Notes: a model not told the origin generated them from the sequence alone. Shown: positions 30,948-39,631, numbered from the stretch's first letter. The stretch is 64,000 nt of DNA from Listeria monocytogenes ATCC 19117 (GCF_000307025.1 NC_018584.1:176001-240000); one strand, 5' to 3'. A program made the numbers and translations.

Positions 30948-31661
30948 TTAATTTAATTTTCCCCAAGTAGCAGGACATGCTAAATAAAACCATTCATCTA
31001 ATTTAGGAGCATATCTTTTGAGATAATCAAGATTTTGTACATAAAAGCATGAATTTTTATACACGATAACTTTCTCTTGCTTTAATTTAGAAATAATTCT
31101 GCTAACAGCTGAGCTATGTGCGATACCGCTTGAATAGCCTAACTCCTGCATTGTTAAATTATCCAGTGTAATCTTGATGCCATCAGGAGTTTCTTTACCA
31201 TACACATAGGTCAGGATTAAAAGTTGACCGCAAATAGAGCCGAGCTTCCCGTTAATCGAAAAATCATTAAATTTGGCTAGGCTGTATGAAACTTGTTTTT
31301 GTAGGGTTTGGAAAACATAGAAAAAGTGCGTAAGATTCTTGCTCAGTAGTTCTTTTAGTTCGTTTATTTTGATAACGTATGCGGTAGCCTGTTCGCTAAT
31401 GACTTCTAAATTATAATAGCCAACCGATGTTTCTGTATCGATAAAGCCAGACATTATAACGAAAGCACCTTTATAGTATTGTAAATTCATGATGGTCCCG
31501 TTCTCACTAATACTTGTAAGCTTTGTAATACCATCATATAGGAAAATACAATATTCTTGTGGATCCCATTGGTTAAAAATAAGTTCTTTTTTATGAAATT
31601 GTTTTGGTTTTATCCCGTTAGTTTCTAAATATTTTTTGAATTCTTCTGCTTGAGCGTTCAT
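30948..31661 (-). CDS. prfA: PrfA, master virulence transcription activator
   Basis: A 237-residue Crp/Fnr-family activator of all LIPI-1 genes. An N-terminal cyclic-nucleotide-binding-like beta-roll (about 1-108), a long connecting helix and a C-terminal helix-turn-helix (about 171-191, with Ser184 and Arg188) are present. Residue 145 is Gly and 140 is Leu, so the common constitutive PrfA* changes are absent; all four cysteines (38, 144, 205, 229), including Cys205 tied to glutathione activation, are retained. RBS GGGGGATGAG precedes the ATG. Transcription comes from its own leader promoters and by read-through from plcA. No truncation. Confidence 0.99.
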   Translation of the reverse strand: MNAQAEEFKKYLETNGIKPKQFHKKELIFNQWDPQEYCIFLYDGITKLTSISENGTIMNLQYYKGAFVIMSGFIDTETSVGYYNLEVISEQATAYVIKINELKELLSKNLTHFFYVFQTLQKQVSYSLAKFNDFSINGKLGSICGQLLILTYVYGKETPDGIKITLDNLTMQELGYSSGIAHSSAVSRIISKLKQEKVIVYKNSCFYVQNLDYLKRYAPKLDEWFYLACPATWGKLN

Positions 31662-31793
31662 GTCTCATCCCCCAATCGTTTTTTATCGCCCTTTTTTAAA
31701 ATACCCTAAAAACATTAGGCAGTAACAACAATTGTTAGCTGTTGAAAGAAAGTCACGCTAAATAATATTTTTTACATATAGGATTTTATTATA
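31662..31793 (-). promoter_or_regulatory. prfA leader: RNA thermosensor and promoters P1/P2
   Basis: On the minus strand a -10 TATAAT (31788-31793) fits promoter P1 and gives a leader of roughly 120 bases, the size of the known prfA thermosensor that hides the ribosome binding site below 37 degrees C. Inside it, CTAACAATTGTTGT (31725-31738) is the imperfect PrfA box of P2, and GGGTAT (31701-31706) matches the sigma-B -10 element reported for P2. Assignment uses established knowledge of this locus together with the visible motifs; the RNA fold was not computed. Confidence 0.85.
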
Positions 31794-31865
31794 CAAATTT
31801 TGATTTCGCAAAAGAAATGCATACATATTTAAAAACGGATTTATTTAGATGTTAAAATTGAAATA

Positions 31866-31917
31866 GGGTTAGTATATGGTTCCGATGGTTGCTCGGAGAT
31901 ATACTAACCCTTTTTTT
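31866..31917 (+). terminator. Hairpin between plcA and prfA
   Basis: A 12-bp perfect stem GGGTTAGTATAT/ATATACTAACCC encloses a second stem TCCGA/TCGGA. Seven T residues follow on the plus strand only; on the minus strand the tract is CTATTTCAATTTT. It should terminate plus-strand (antisense) transcripts better than plcA messages, consistent with the known plcA-prfA read-through. Confidence 0.75.
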
Positions 31918-31933
31918 GTAGGAATAATATATG

Positions 31934-32887
31934 TTAGTTGAATTTATTGTTTTTTATGATGTTTTTGATAGTTTGTTTTTCGGGGAAGTCCATGATTAGA
32001 ATGCCTAATCCTCGAACTTTTTCCGATGTTAAGTTGAGTACGAACTGCTCTACTTTGTTGTTTAATGCTGCAGCATACTGACGAGGTGTGAATGTTAATG
32101 AAGTGGCACTAATATGGTTAAGAAACAGTTTGTTGTCCGCTTTAGAAGCTTGATAAGCAGTCTGGACAATCTCTTTGAATTTTGTTTTCACACTCGGACC
32201 ATTGTAGTCATCTTGAATTACTTGGTTGGATGCGCCGAACTGCATGCCGAATTTGTGTGAATTAATGACTAATGGCTTTTTTGTGTGGTTCTCTGAAAGT
32301 AATAATATTTTTCCGCGGACATCTTTTAATGTAGGGATTTTATTGCTCGTGTCAGTTCTGGGAGTAGTGTAAAAATAATCTTTGTAAATGTTGATTAATG
32401 GTTGGATCCGATAATCAAAACTATCGTTGCTGTTTTGCTCGTCTTTTAAACGCATAATAATGGTTTCTTTTGGATTTTTCTTTAAAAATTGAGTAATCGT
32501 TTCTAATACACCTGAAAGTGATGCATTTAAAAAAATTGGCCCATGGTAAATTTTGAGATTGTCTTTTGCTCTAATATCGATGTACCGTATTCCTGCTTCT
32601 AGTTGTTGGTACAATGACATCGTTTGTGTTTGAGCCAGTGGTTTGGTTAATGTCCACGTCATGTCTCCGTTATAGCTCATCGTATCATGTGTACCTGGTA
32701 TAGAGAGTGCTGCTAGGCTCGTTGTGTCAGGTAGAGCGGACATCCATTGCTTTGTAGTTACAGAGTTCTTTATTGGCTTATTCCAGTTATTAAGCGAATA
32801 TGCTTTTCCACCTAATGGGAAAGTAAAAAAGCATAAAATAAAACAGAGTACTAAAACTAATGTGCGTTGCAAATAATTCTTATACAA
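31934..32887 (-). CDS. plcA: Phosphatidylinositol-specific phospholipase C
   Basis: Secreted 317-residue PI-PLC that helps escape from the primary vacuole together with LLO. A signal peptide of about 29 residues ends at GGKA, and the mature enzyme is a TIM barrel. Catalytic histidines are His67 in IPGTHDTM and His115 in YHGPIF of the precursor (38 and 86 of the mature form). The start is TTG, placed by AAAGGAGGGGG about 6 bases upstream. It is transcribed divergently from hly from a shared PrfA box and reads through into prfA, forming the positive feedback loop. Confidence 0.98.
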   Translation of the reverse strand: MYKNYLQRTLVLVLCFILCFFTFPLGGKAYSLNNWNKPIKNSVTTKQWMSALPDTTSLAALSIPGTHDTMSYNGDMTWTLTKPLAQTQTMSLYQQLEAGIRYIDIRAKDNLKIYHGPIFLNASLSGVLETITQFLKKNPKETIIMRLKDEQNSNDSFDYRIQPLINIYKDYFYTTPRTDTSNKIPTLKDVRGKILLLSENHTKKPLVINSHKFGMQFGASNQVIQDDYNGPSVKTKFKEIVQTAYQASKADNKLFLNHISATSLTFTPRQYAAALNNKVEQFVLNLTSEKVRGLGILIMDFPEKQTIKNIIKNNKFN

Positions 32888-32918
32888 AATGGCCCCCTCC
32901 TTTGATTAGTATATTCCT

Positions 32919-32989
32919 ATCTTAAAGTTACTTTTATGTCGAGTCATTAACATTTGTTAACGACGATAAAGGGACAGCGGGACTAGAAT
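32919..32989. promoter_or_regulatory. Shared PrfA box and divergent plcA/hly promoters
   Basis: The perfectly symmetrical PrfA box TTAACATTTGTTAA lies at 32947-32960. To the right, after 23 bases, is the hly -10 TAGAAT (32984-32989). To the left, after 22 bases on the minus strand, is the plcA -10 TAAGAT (32919-32924). This 22-23 base geometry is typical of PrfA-activated promoters and lets one dimer site serve both directions. Confidence 0.95.
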
Positions 32990-33007
32990 AAAGCTATAAA
33001 GCAAGCA

Positions 33008-33054
33008 TATAATATTGCGTTTCATCTTTAGAAGCGAATTTCGCCAATATTATA
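33008..33054 (+). other. Inverted repeat in the hly 5' leader
   Basis: TATAATATTG (33008-33017) and CAATATTATA (33045-33054) could form a 10-bp stem in the roughly 130-base hly leader. A second Shine-Dalgarno-like GAGAGGAGGGG follows at 33064-33074, well upstream of the real start. Confidence 0.6.
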
Positions 33055-33129
33055 ATTATCAAAAGAGAGGAGGGGCTAAACAGTATTTGGCATTATTAGG
33101 TTAAAAAATGTAGAAGGAGAGTGAAACCC

Positions 33130-34719
33130 ATGAAAAAAATAATGCTAGTTTTTATTACACTTATATTAGTTAGTCTACCAATTGCGCAACAAACTGAAGC
33201 AAAGGATGCATCTGCATTCAATAAAGAAAATTTAATTTCATCCATGGCACCACCAGCATCTCCGCCTGCAAGTCCTAAGACGCCAATCGAAAAGAAACAC
33301 GCGGATGAAATCGATAAGTATATACAAGGATTGGATTACAATAAAAACAATGTATTAGTATACCACGGAGATGCAGTGACAAATGTGCCGCCAAGAAAAG
33401 GTTATAAAGATGGAAATGAATATATCGTTGTGGAGAAAAAGAAGAAATCCATCAATCAAAATAATGCAGATATCCAAGTTGTGAATGCAATTTCGAGCCT
33501 AACATATCCAGGTGCTCTCGTGAAAGCGAATTCGGAATTAGTAGAAAATCAACCCGATGTTCTTCCTGTCAAACGTGATTCATTAACACTTAGCATTGAT
33601 TTGCCAGGAATGACTAATCAAGACAATAAAATTGTTGTAAAAAATGCTACTAAATCGAACGTTAACAACGCAGTAAATACATTAGTGGAAAGATGGAATG
33701 AAAAATATGCTCAAGCTTATCCAAATGTAAGTGCAAAAATTGATTATGATGACGAAATGGCTTACAGTGAATCACAATTAATTGCAAAATTTGGTACGGC
33801 ATTTAAAGCTGTAAATAATAGCTTGAATGTAAACTTCGGCGCAATCAGTGAAGGGAAAATGCAAGAAGAAGTCATTAGTTTTAAACAAATTTACTATAAC
33901 GTGAATGTTAATGAACCTACAAGACCTTCCAGATTTTTCGGCAAAGCTGTTACTAAAGAGCAGTTGCAAGCGCTTGGAGTGAATGCAGAAAATCCTCCTG
34001 CATATATCTCAAGTGTGGCATATGGCCGTCAAGTTTATTTGAAATTATCAACTAATTCCCATAGTACTAAAGTAAAAGCTGCTTTTGACGCTGCCGTAAG
34101 TGGGAAATCTGTCTCAGGTGATGTAGAACTGACAAATATCATCAAAAATTCTTCCTTCAAAGCCGTAATTTACGGTGGCTCCGCAAAAGATGAAGTTCAA
34201 ATCATCGACGGTAACCTCGGAGACTTACGAGATATTTTGAAAAAAGGTGCTACTTTTAACCGGGAAACACCAGGAGTTCCCATTGCCTATACAACAAACT
34301 TCTTAAAAGACAATGAATTAGCTGTTATTAAAAACAACTCAGAATATATTGAAACAACTTCAAAAGCTTATACAGATGGAAAAATCAACATCGATCACTC
34401 TGGAGGATACGTTGCTCAATTCAACATCTCTTGGGATGAAATAAATTATGATCCTGAAGGTAACGAAATTGTTCAACATAAAAACTGGAGCGAAAACAAT
34501 AAAAGTAAGCTAGCTCATTTCACATCGTCCATCTATTTGCCAGGTAACGCAAGAAATATTAATGTTTACGCTAAAGAATGCACTGGTTTAGCTTGGGAAT
34601 GGTGGAGAACGGTAATTGATGACCGGAACCTACCGCTTGTGAAAAATAGAAATATCTCCATCTGGGGCACTACACTTTATCCGAAATATAGTAATAGTGT
34701 AGATAATCCAATCGAATAA
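33130..34719 (+). CDS. hly: Listeriolysin O
   Basis: Secreted 529-residue cholesterol-dependent cytolysin that perforates the phagosome. Features: signal peptide (1-24), PEST-like segment (about 32-50, APPASPPASPKTP) limiting cytosolic toxicity, Leu461 (pH-sensing position), undecapeptide ECTGLAWEWWR at 483-493 with Cys484, and the cholesterol-recognition Thr515-Leu516 pair. The start is ATG at 33130, 9 bases after AAGGAGA; the in-frame GTG at 33121 overlaps that RBS. Residues L35, I438 and S523 differ from my recollection of EGD-e (S35, V438, K523) and resemble lineage I alleles. Driven by the shared PrfA box. Confidence 0.99.
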   Translation: MKKIMLVFITLILVSLPIAQQTEAKDASAFNKENLISSMAPPASPPASPKTPIEKKHADEIDKYIQGLDYNKNNVLVYHGDAVTNVPPRKGYKDGNEYIVVEKKKKSINQNNADIQVVNAISSLTYPGALVKANSELVENQPDVLPVKRDSLTLSIDLPGMTNQDNKIVVKNATKSNVNNAVNTLVERWNEKYAQAYPNVSAKIDYDDEMAYSESQLIAKFGTAFKAVNNSLNVNFGAISEGKMQEEVISFKQIYYNVNVNEPTRPSRFFGKAVTKEQLQALGVNAENPPAYISSVAYGRQVYLKLSTNSHSTKVKAAFDAAVSGKSVSGDVELTNIIKNSSFKAVIYGGSAKDEVQIIDGNLGDLRDILKKGATFNRETPGVPIAYTTNFLKDNELAVIKNNSEYIETTSKAYTDGKINIDHSGGYVAQFNISWDEINYDPEGNEIVQHKNWSENNKSKLAHFTSSIYLPGNARNINVYAKECTGLAWEWWRTVIDDRNLPLVKNRNISIWGTTLYPKYSNSVDNPIE

Positions 34720-34771
34720 TTTTAAAAATTAATAAAAAAATTAAGAATAAAACCGCTTAACACACACACGA

Positions 34772-34839
34772 AAAATAAGCTTGTTTTGCACTTTTCATAA
34801 ATTATTTTATGAAGAATGTAGAAACAGGCTTATTTTTTT
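34772..34839 (+). terminator. Terminator of hly
   Basis: AAATAAGCTTGTTT pairs with AAACAGGCTTATTT (one G-U), with an inner CATAAA/TTTATG stem, followed by a T run. Confidence 0.82.
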
Positions 34840-34855
34840 AATTTTTCTAGAAGAA

Positions 34856-34897
34856 TTAACAAATGTAAAAGAATGTCTGATTGTTTTTCCATATAAT
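34856..34897 (+). promoter_or_regulatory. PrfA-dependent promoter of mpl
   Basis: PrfA box TTAACAAATGTAAA (34856-34869, one mismatch to the palindrome), a 22-base spacer and -10 TATAAT (34892-34897). Confidence 0.92.
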
Positions 34898-34912
34898 ATA
34901 AGCATATCCCAT

Positions 34913-35023
34913 AGTTTAAGCCACCTATAGTTTCTACTGCAAAACGTATAATTTAGTTCCCACATATGCTAAAAAACGTGTCCTTAACTCTCTCTGTCAG
35001 ATTAGTTGTAGGTGGCTTAAACT
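34913..35023 (+). repeat. 15-bp perfect inverted repeat in the mpl leader
   Basis: AGTTTAAGCCACCTA (34913-34927) and TAGGTGGCTTAAACT (35009-35023) are exact reverse complements separated by 81 bases. The left arm begins about 10 bases after the expected mpl transcription start, and the right arm ends 17 bases before the mpl RBS, so the mRNA leader can close into one large stem-loop. Confidence 0.85.
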
Positions 35024-35053
35024 TACTTTTACGAATTGAAAAGGAGCGGTGAA

Positions 35054-36586
35054 ATGAAGAGTAAACTTATTTGTATCATCATGGTAATAGCTTTTCAGGC
35101 TCATTTCAATATGGCGGTAAAAGCGGATTCTGTCGGGGAAGAAAGGCTCCGAAATAATATACAAGCCAAAAGGAACCCTGCTGATTTAAAAGCTTTGCCA
35201 GATTCCTGCGAAGCAAAAGATTTTTATAAAAATTTTAAAATTCTTGATATGACAAAAGATAAGCTAGGCGTTACGCATTATACGCTCGCGCTAAGTTCTG
35301 ATGGTTACTTGACTGATAATGATGAAATAAAGGTCCACGTCACACCGGATAATAAAATCGCTTTTATAAATGGAGATTTACAGCAAGGGCAGCTTAGGAT
35401 TACTAATCAAATAAAAATCACAGAAAAAAATGCTATTGAAAAAGCATTTGAAGCCATTGGTCAGAGTGAAGCTCATGTGAAAAGTTATATTGGAAATCCA
35501 GTGAAAGAAAAAGAAATCATCATCAATTCCAGAACAAAACGCTTAGTTTATAATATAAAATTGATTTTTGCTGAGCCGGAAGTTGCGAGTTGGATTATTC
35601 AAGTGGATGCAGAAACCGGCGCAATTTTAAAAAAACAAAATATGCTTTCCGAGGTAGAGCGGGCTGATACCCACAAAGATTTTCAAGCGCTTGGTAAAGG
35701 AGCTAACCGATTACTCCAGAGGCCATTACATGTCATGAAAATAAATGACCTGTTTTACTTAGTGGATAGAACTCATAAAGGACTCATAAGAACTTTTGAT
35801 TTAAACCATAAAACGGACGCATCTTTTGGAAAAGTGGTGTCGAATAAAACGAATATGTTTACGGATCCGGAATTTAGTTCCGCGGTGGATGCTCATTTTT
35901 ACGCAAGTGAAGTGTACGATTACTATAAAAATGTCCATCAACTAGAGAGTCTAGATGGTAAAGGTGGAGAAATTGATTCGTTTGTTCATTATGGCTTGAA
36001 TTGCAATAATGCTTTTTGGGATGGCCGAGAAATTCTTTATGGAGATGGGGACAAAAAGAATTTCAAACCATTTTCATGCGCCAAAACGATTGTTGGTCAT
36101 GAACTAACGCATGCGGTTATCCAGTATTCGGCAGGATTAGAATACGAAGGGCAATCAGGTGCGCTAAACGAATCGTTCGCCGATGTCTTTGGTTATTTTA
36201 TTGCGCCAAATCATTGGTTGATTGGTGAGGATGTCTGTGTGCGTGGGTTACGAGATGGGCGAATAAGAAGCATCAAAGATCCTGACAAATATAATCAAGC
36301 GGCTCATATGAAGGATTATGAATCGCTTCCAATCACAGAGGAAGGCGACTGGGGCGGAGTTCATTTTAATAGTGGTATACCGAATAAAGCAGCCTACAAT
36401 ACGATCACTAAACTTGGAAAAGAAAAAACAGAACAGCTTTACTTCCGCGCCTTAAAGTACTATTTAACAAAAAAAGCCCAGTTTACCGATGCGAAAAAAG
36501 CACTCCAACAAGCGGCGAAAGATTTATATGGTGAAGATGCTTCTAAAAAAGTTGCGGAAGCTTGGGAAGCGGTCGGAGTTAACTGA
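35054..36586 (+). CDS. mpl: Zinc metalloprotease Mpl
   Basis: Secreted thermolysin-family protease that matures the PlcB proenzyme. The 510-residue preproprotein has a signal peptide (about 1-24), a propeptide of about 180 residues (FTP/PepSY-like) and a catalytic domain with HELTH at 349-353 (catalytic Glu350) and the third zinc ligand Glu373 in NESFAD. The start is ATG at 35054, 7 bases after AAGGAG; an in-frame TTG at 35036 lies before the RBS. It has its own PrfA promoter with a structured leader. Its stop codon directly abuts the actA PrfA box. Confidence 0.98.
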   Translation: MKSKLICIIMVIAFQAHFNMAVKADSVGEERLRNNIQAKRNPADLKALPDSCEAKDFYKNFKILDMTKDKLGVTHYTLALSSDGYLTDNDEIKVHVTPDNKIAFINGDLQQGQLRITNQIKITEKNAIEKAFEAIGQSEAHVKSYIGNPVKEKEIIINSRTKRLVYNIKLIFAEPEVASWIIQVDAETGAILKKQNMLSEVERADTHKDFQALGKGANRLLQRPLHVMKINDLFYLVDRTHKGLIRTFDLNHKTDASFGKVVSNKTNMFTDPEFSSAVDAHFYASEVYDYYKNVHQLESLDGKGGEIDSFVHYGLNCNNAFWDGREILYGDGDKKNFKPFSCAKTIVGHELTHAVIQYSAGLEYEGQSGALNESFADVFGYFIAPNHWLIGEDVCVRGLRDGRIRSIKDPDKYNQAAHMKDYESLPITEEGDWGGVHFNSGIPNKAAYNTITKLGKEKTEQLYFRALKYYLTKKAQFTDAKKALQQAAKDLYGEDASKKVAEAWEAVGVN

Positions 36587-36629
36587 TTAACAAATGTTAG
36601 AGAAAACTTAATTCTTCAAGTGATATTCT
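36587..36629 (+). promoter_or_regulatory. PrfA-dependent promoter of actA-plcB
   Basis: PrfA box TTAACAAATGTTAG (36587-36600, one mismatch) starts on the base after the mpl stop codon. After 23 bases comes -10 TATTCT (36624-36629). The predicted start gives a leader of about 150 bases, in line with the long actA 5' UTR known to promote translation. Confidence 0.92.
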
Positions 36630-36785
36630 TAAAATAATTCATGAATATTTTTTTCTTAAATTAGCTAATTAAGAAGATAACCAACTGCTAATCCAATTTT
36701 TAACGGAATAAATTAGTGAAAATGAAGGCCAGATTTTCCTTGTTCTAAAAAGGTTGTATTAGCGTATCACGAGGAGGGAGTATAA

Positions 36786-38705
36786 GTGGGATTAAATAGA
36801 TTTATGCGTGCGATGATGGTAGTTTTCATTACCGCCAACTGCATTACGATTAACCCCGACATAATATTTGCAGCGACAGATAGCGAAGATTCCAGTCTGA
36901 ACACAGATGAATGGGAAGAAGAAAAAACAGAAGAGCAGCCAAGCGAGGTAAATACGGGACCAAGATACGAAACTGCACGTGAAGTAAGTTCACGTGATAT
37001 TGAGGAACTAGAAAAATCGAATAAAGTGAAAAATACGAACAAAGCAGACCTAATAGCAATGTTGAAAGCAAAAGCAGAAAAAGGTCCAAATATTAATAAT
37101 AACAACAGTGAACAAAGCGAGAATGTGGCTATAAATGAAGAAGCTTCAGGATCCGACCGACCAGCTATACAAGTGGAGCGTCGTCATCCAGGGTTGCCAT
37201 CGGATAGCGCCGCGGAAATTAAAAAAAGAAGGAAAGCTATAGCATCATCGGATAGTGAGCTTGAAAGCCTTACTTATCCGGATAAACCAACAAAAGCAAC
37301 TAAGAAAAAAGTGGCGAAAGCGTCAGTTACGGATACTTCTGAAAGTGACTTAGATTCTAGCATGCAGTCAGCGGATGAGTCTACACCACAACCTTTAAAA
37401 GCAAATCAACAACCATTTTTCCCTAAAGTATTTAAAAAAATAAAAGATGCGGGTAAATGGGTACGTGATAAAATCGACGAAAATCCCGAAGTGAAGAAAG
37501 CAATTGTTGATAAAAGTGCAGGGTTAATTGACCAATTATTAACTAAGAAGAAAAATGAAGAGGTAAATGCTTCGGACTTTCCACCACCACCTACGGATGA
37601 AGAGTTAAGACTTGCTTTGCCAGAGACACCGATGCTTCTTGGTTTTAATGCTCCTGCTACATCGGAACCGAGCTCATTCGAATTTCCACCACCACCTACG
37701 GATGAAGAGTTAAGACTTGCTTTGCCAGAGACGCCAATGCTTCTTGGTTTTAATGCTCCTGCTACATCGGAACCGAGCTCATTCGAATTTCCACCGCCTC
37801 CAACAGAAGATGAACTAGAAATTATGCGGGAAACAGCACCTTCGCTAGATTCTAGTTTTACAAGCGGGGATTTAGCTAGTTTGAGAAGTGCTATTAATCG
37901 CCATAGCCAAAATTTCTCTGATTTTCCACCAATGCCAACAGAAGAAGAGTTGAACGGGAGAGGTGGTATACCAACATCTGAAGAATTTAGTTCGCTGAAT
38001 AGTGGCGATTTTACAGATGACGAAAACAGCGAGACAACAGAAGAAGAAATTGATCGCCTAGCTGATTTAAGAGATAGAGGAACAGGAAAACACTCAAGAA
38101 ATGCGGGTTTTTTACCATTAAATCCGTTTACTAGCAGTCCGGTTCCTTCGTTAACTCCAAAGGTACCGAAAATAAGCGCGCCGGCTCTGATAACTGACAT
38201 AACTAAAAAAGCACCATTTAAAAATCCGCCACAGCCATTAAATGTGTTTAACAAAAAAACTACAACGAAAACAGCGCCAAAAAAAATAACCCCTGTGAAT
38301 ACCGCGCCAAAGCTAGCAGCACTTCCTATCACGAAAGCGCAAGAAACTGAGCTTGGGGAAAATAAAGCACCATTTATAGAAAAACAAGCAGAGACAAACA
38401 ATCGGCCAATTGATATGCCGAGCCTACCAGTAATCCAAAAAGAAGTTACAGAAAGAAATAAAGAGGAAATGAAACCGCAAACCGAGGAAAAAGTGGTAGG
38501 AGAAAGCGAACCAGCTAATAATGTGAACGGAAAAAAACGTTCTGCTGGCATTGAAGAAGGAAAATTAATTGCTAAAAGTGCAGAAGACGAAAAAGCAAAA
38601 GAAGAACCAGTGAACCATACGACGTTAATTCTTGCCATGTTAGCTATTGGCGTGTTCTCTTTAGGAGCGGTTATCAAAATCATTCAATTAAGAAAAAATA
38701 GTTGA
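36786..38705 (+). CDS. actA: Actin-assembly-inducing protein ActA
   Basis: A 639-residue surface protein that recruits Arp2/3 and VASP for actin-based motility. GTG start after GAGGAGG. Features: signal peptide to Ala29, acidic N-terminal region, basic Arp2/3-activating KKRRK stretch near residue 146, central proline-rich repeats at residues 264 (DFPPPPTDEEL), 299 (EFPPPPTDEEL), 334 (EFPPPPTEDEL) and 379 (DFPPMPTEEEL), and a C-terminal membrane anchor (about 612-634) with a short basic tail. All four repeats are present; I recall that many serotype 4b strains lack one 35-residue unit (604 residues). Several substitutions compared with EGD-e as I remember it. Confidence 0.99.
   Translation: MGLNRFMRAMMVVFITANCITINPDIIFAATDSEDSSLNTDEWEEEKTEEQPSEVNTGPRYETAREVSSRDIEELEKSNKVKNTNKADLIAMLKAKAEKGPNINNNNSEQSENVAINEEASGSDRPAIQVERRHPGLPSDSAAEIKKRRKAIASSDSELESLTYPDKPTKATKKKVAKASVTDTSESDLDSSMQSADESTPQPLKANQQPFFPKVFKKIKDAGKWVRDKIDENPEVKKAIVDKSAGLIDQLLTKKKNEEVNASDFPPPPTDEELRLALPETPMLLGFNAPATSEPSSFEFPPPPTDEELRLALPETPMLLGFNAPATSEPSSFEFPPPPTEDELEIMRETAPSLDSSFTSGDLASLRSAINRHSQNFSDFPPMPTEEELNGRGGIPTSEEFSSLNSGDFTDDENSETTEEEIDRLADLRDRGTGKHSRNAGFLPLNPFTSSPVPSLTPKVPKISAPALITDITKKAPFKNPPQPLNVFNKKTTTKTAPKKITPVNTAPKLAALPITKAQETELGENKAPFIEKQAETNNRPIDMPSLPVIQKEVTERNKEEMKPQTEEKVVGESEPANNVNGKKRSAGIEEGKLIAKSAEDEKAKEEPVNHTTLILAMLAIGVFSLGAVIKIIQLRKNS
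37575..37784 (+). repeat. Two near-identical 105-bp tandem repeats within actA
   Basis: 37575-37679 and 37680-37784 are nearly identical, each coding for one proline-rich repeat plus a 24-residue linker. Recombination between them would delete exactly 35 codons, as seen in known ActA length variants. A third, diverged unit begins at 37785. Confidence 0.95.
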
Positions 38706-38740
38706 AGACGCAGAATGAAAGAAAAAGTGAGGTGAGTGAT

Positions 38741-39610
38741 GTGAAGTTCAAAAAAGTGGTTCTAGGTATGTGCTTGACCGCAAGTGTTCTAGTCTTTCCT
38801 GTAACGATAAAAGCAAGTGCCTGTTGTGATGAATATCTAAAGCCCCCCGCAGCTCCGCATGATATTGACAGCAAATTACCGCATAAACTTAGTTGGTCCG
38901 CGGATAATCCGACAAATACTGACGTAAATACGCACTATTGGCTTTTTAAACAAGCGGAAAAAATACTAGCTAAAGATGTAGATCATATGCGAGCTAATTT
39001 AATGAATGAACTTAAAAATTTCGACAAACAAATTGCTCAAGGAATATATGACGCGGATCATAAAAATCCATATTATGATACTAGTACGTTTTTATCTCAT
39101 TTTTATAATCCTGATAAAGATAATACTTATTTGCCAGGTTTTGCTAATGCGAAAATAACAGGAGCCAAGTATTTTAATCAATCGGTGGCTGATTACCGAG
39201 AAGGGAAATTTGACACAGCATTTTATAAATTGGGCCTAGCAATCCATTATTATACGGATATTAGTCAACCTATGCACGCCAATAATTTTACCGCAATATC
39301 CTATCCACCAGGCTACCACTGTGCATATGAAAATTACGTAGATACCATTAAACACAATTATCAAGCAACAGAAGACATGGTAGTGAAAAGATTTTGCTCA
39401 AATGACGTGAAAGAATGGCTCTATGAAAATGCGAAAAGGGCGAAAGCGGACTATCCGAAAATAGTCAATGCGAAAACTAAAAAATCATACTTAGTAGGAA
39501 ATTCCGAATGGAAAAAGGATACAGTGGAACCTACTGGAGCTAGACTAAGAGATTCACAGCAAACTTTGGCAGGCTTTTTAGAATTTTGGTCTAAAAAAAC
39601 AAATGAATAA
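38741..39610 (+). CDS. plcB: Broad-range phosphatidylcholine phospholipase C
   Basis: A zinc-dependent phospholipase C (lecithinase) that lyses the double-membrane vacuole during cell-to-cell spread. The 289-residue preproenzyme has a signal peptide (1-25), a propeptide to Ser51 removed by Mpl, and the mature enzyme starting at Trp52, which with several His/Asp/Glu residues (THYW, AIHYYTDISQPMHANNF, YHCAYENYVD) binds three zinc ions as in Bacillus cereus PLC. The start is GTG at 38741 after GAGGTGA; a longer frame upstream lacks an RBS. Cotranscribed with actA. Confidence 0.98.
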   Translation: MKFKKVVLGMCLTASVLVFPVTIKASACCDEYLKPPAAPHDIDSKLPHKLSWSADNPTNTDVNTHYWLFKQAEKILAKDVDHMRANLMNELKNFDKQIAQGIYDADHKNPYYDTSTFLSHFYNPDKDNTYLPGFANAKITGAKYFNQSVADYREGKFDTAFYKLGLAIHYYTDISQPMHANNFTAISYPPGYHCAYENYVDTIKHNYQATEDMVVKRFCSNDVKEWLYENAKRAKADYPKIVNAKTKKSYLVGNSEWKKDTVEPTGARLRDSQQTLAGFLEFWSKKTNE

Positions 39611-39631
39611 CAATATTTAGGAATATATTCT

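Larger units (their letters stand above)
34720..35053 (+). promoter_or_regulatory. hly-mpl intergenic region: hly terminator, mpl promoter and leader
   Basis: The 334-base gap contains, in order, the hly terminator (34772-34839), a PrfA box with one mismatch TTAACAAATGTAAA (34856-34869), the mpl -10 TATAAT (34892-34897) 22 bases further, and a leader of about 150 bases framed by a 15-bp inverted repeat. The mpl RBS AAGGAG is at 35041-35046. Confidence 0.85.

Noticed and set aside
30948..31661. Possible constitutively active or broken PrfA
   Set aside because: The frame is full length and residues 140 (Leu) and 145 (Gly) are wild type.
33121..33129. An earlier GTG start for hly
   Set aside because: The GTG overlaps the Shine-Dalgarno AAGGAGA; the ATG at 33130 has proper spacing and begins a standard signal peptide.
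37406..38683. A 425-codon open frame antisense to actA
   Set aside because: It is Ser/Phe-rich low complexity, mirrors the Pro/Glu/Lys-rich actA codons, repeats with the actA repeats and has no RBS. It is a composition shadow.
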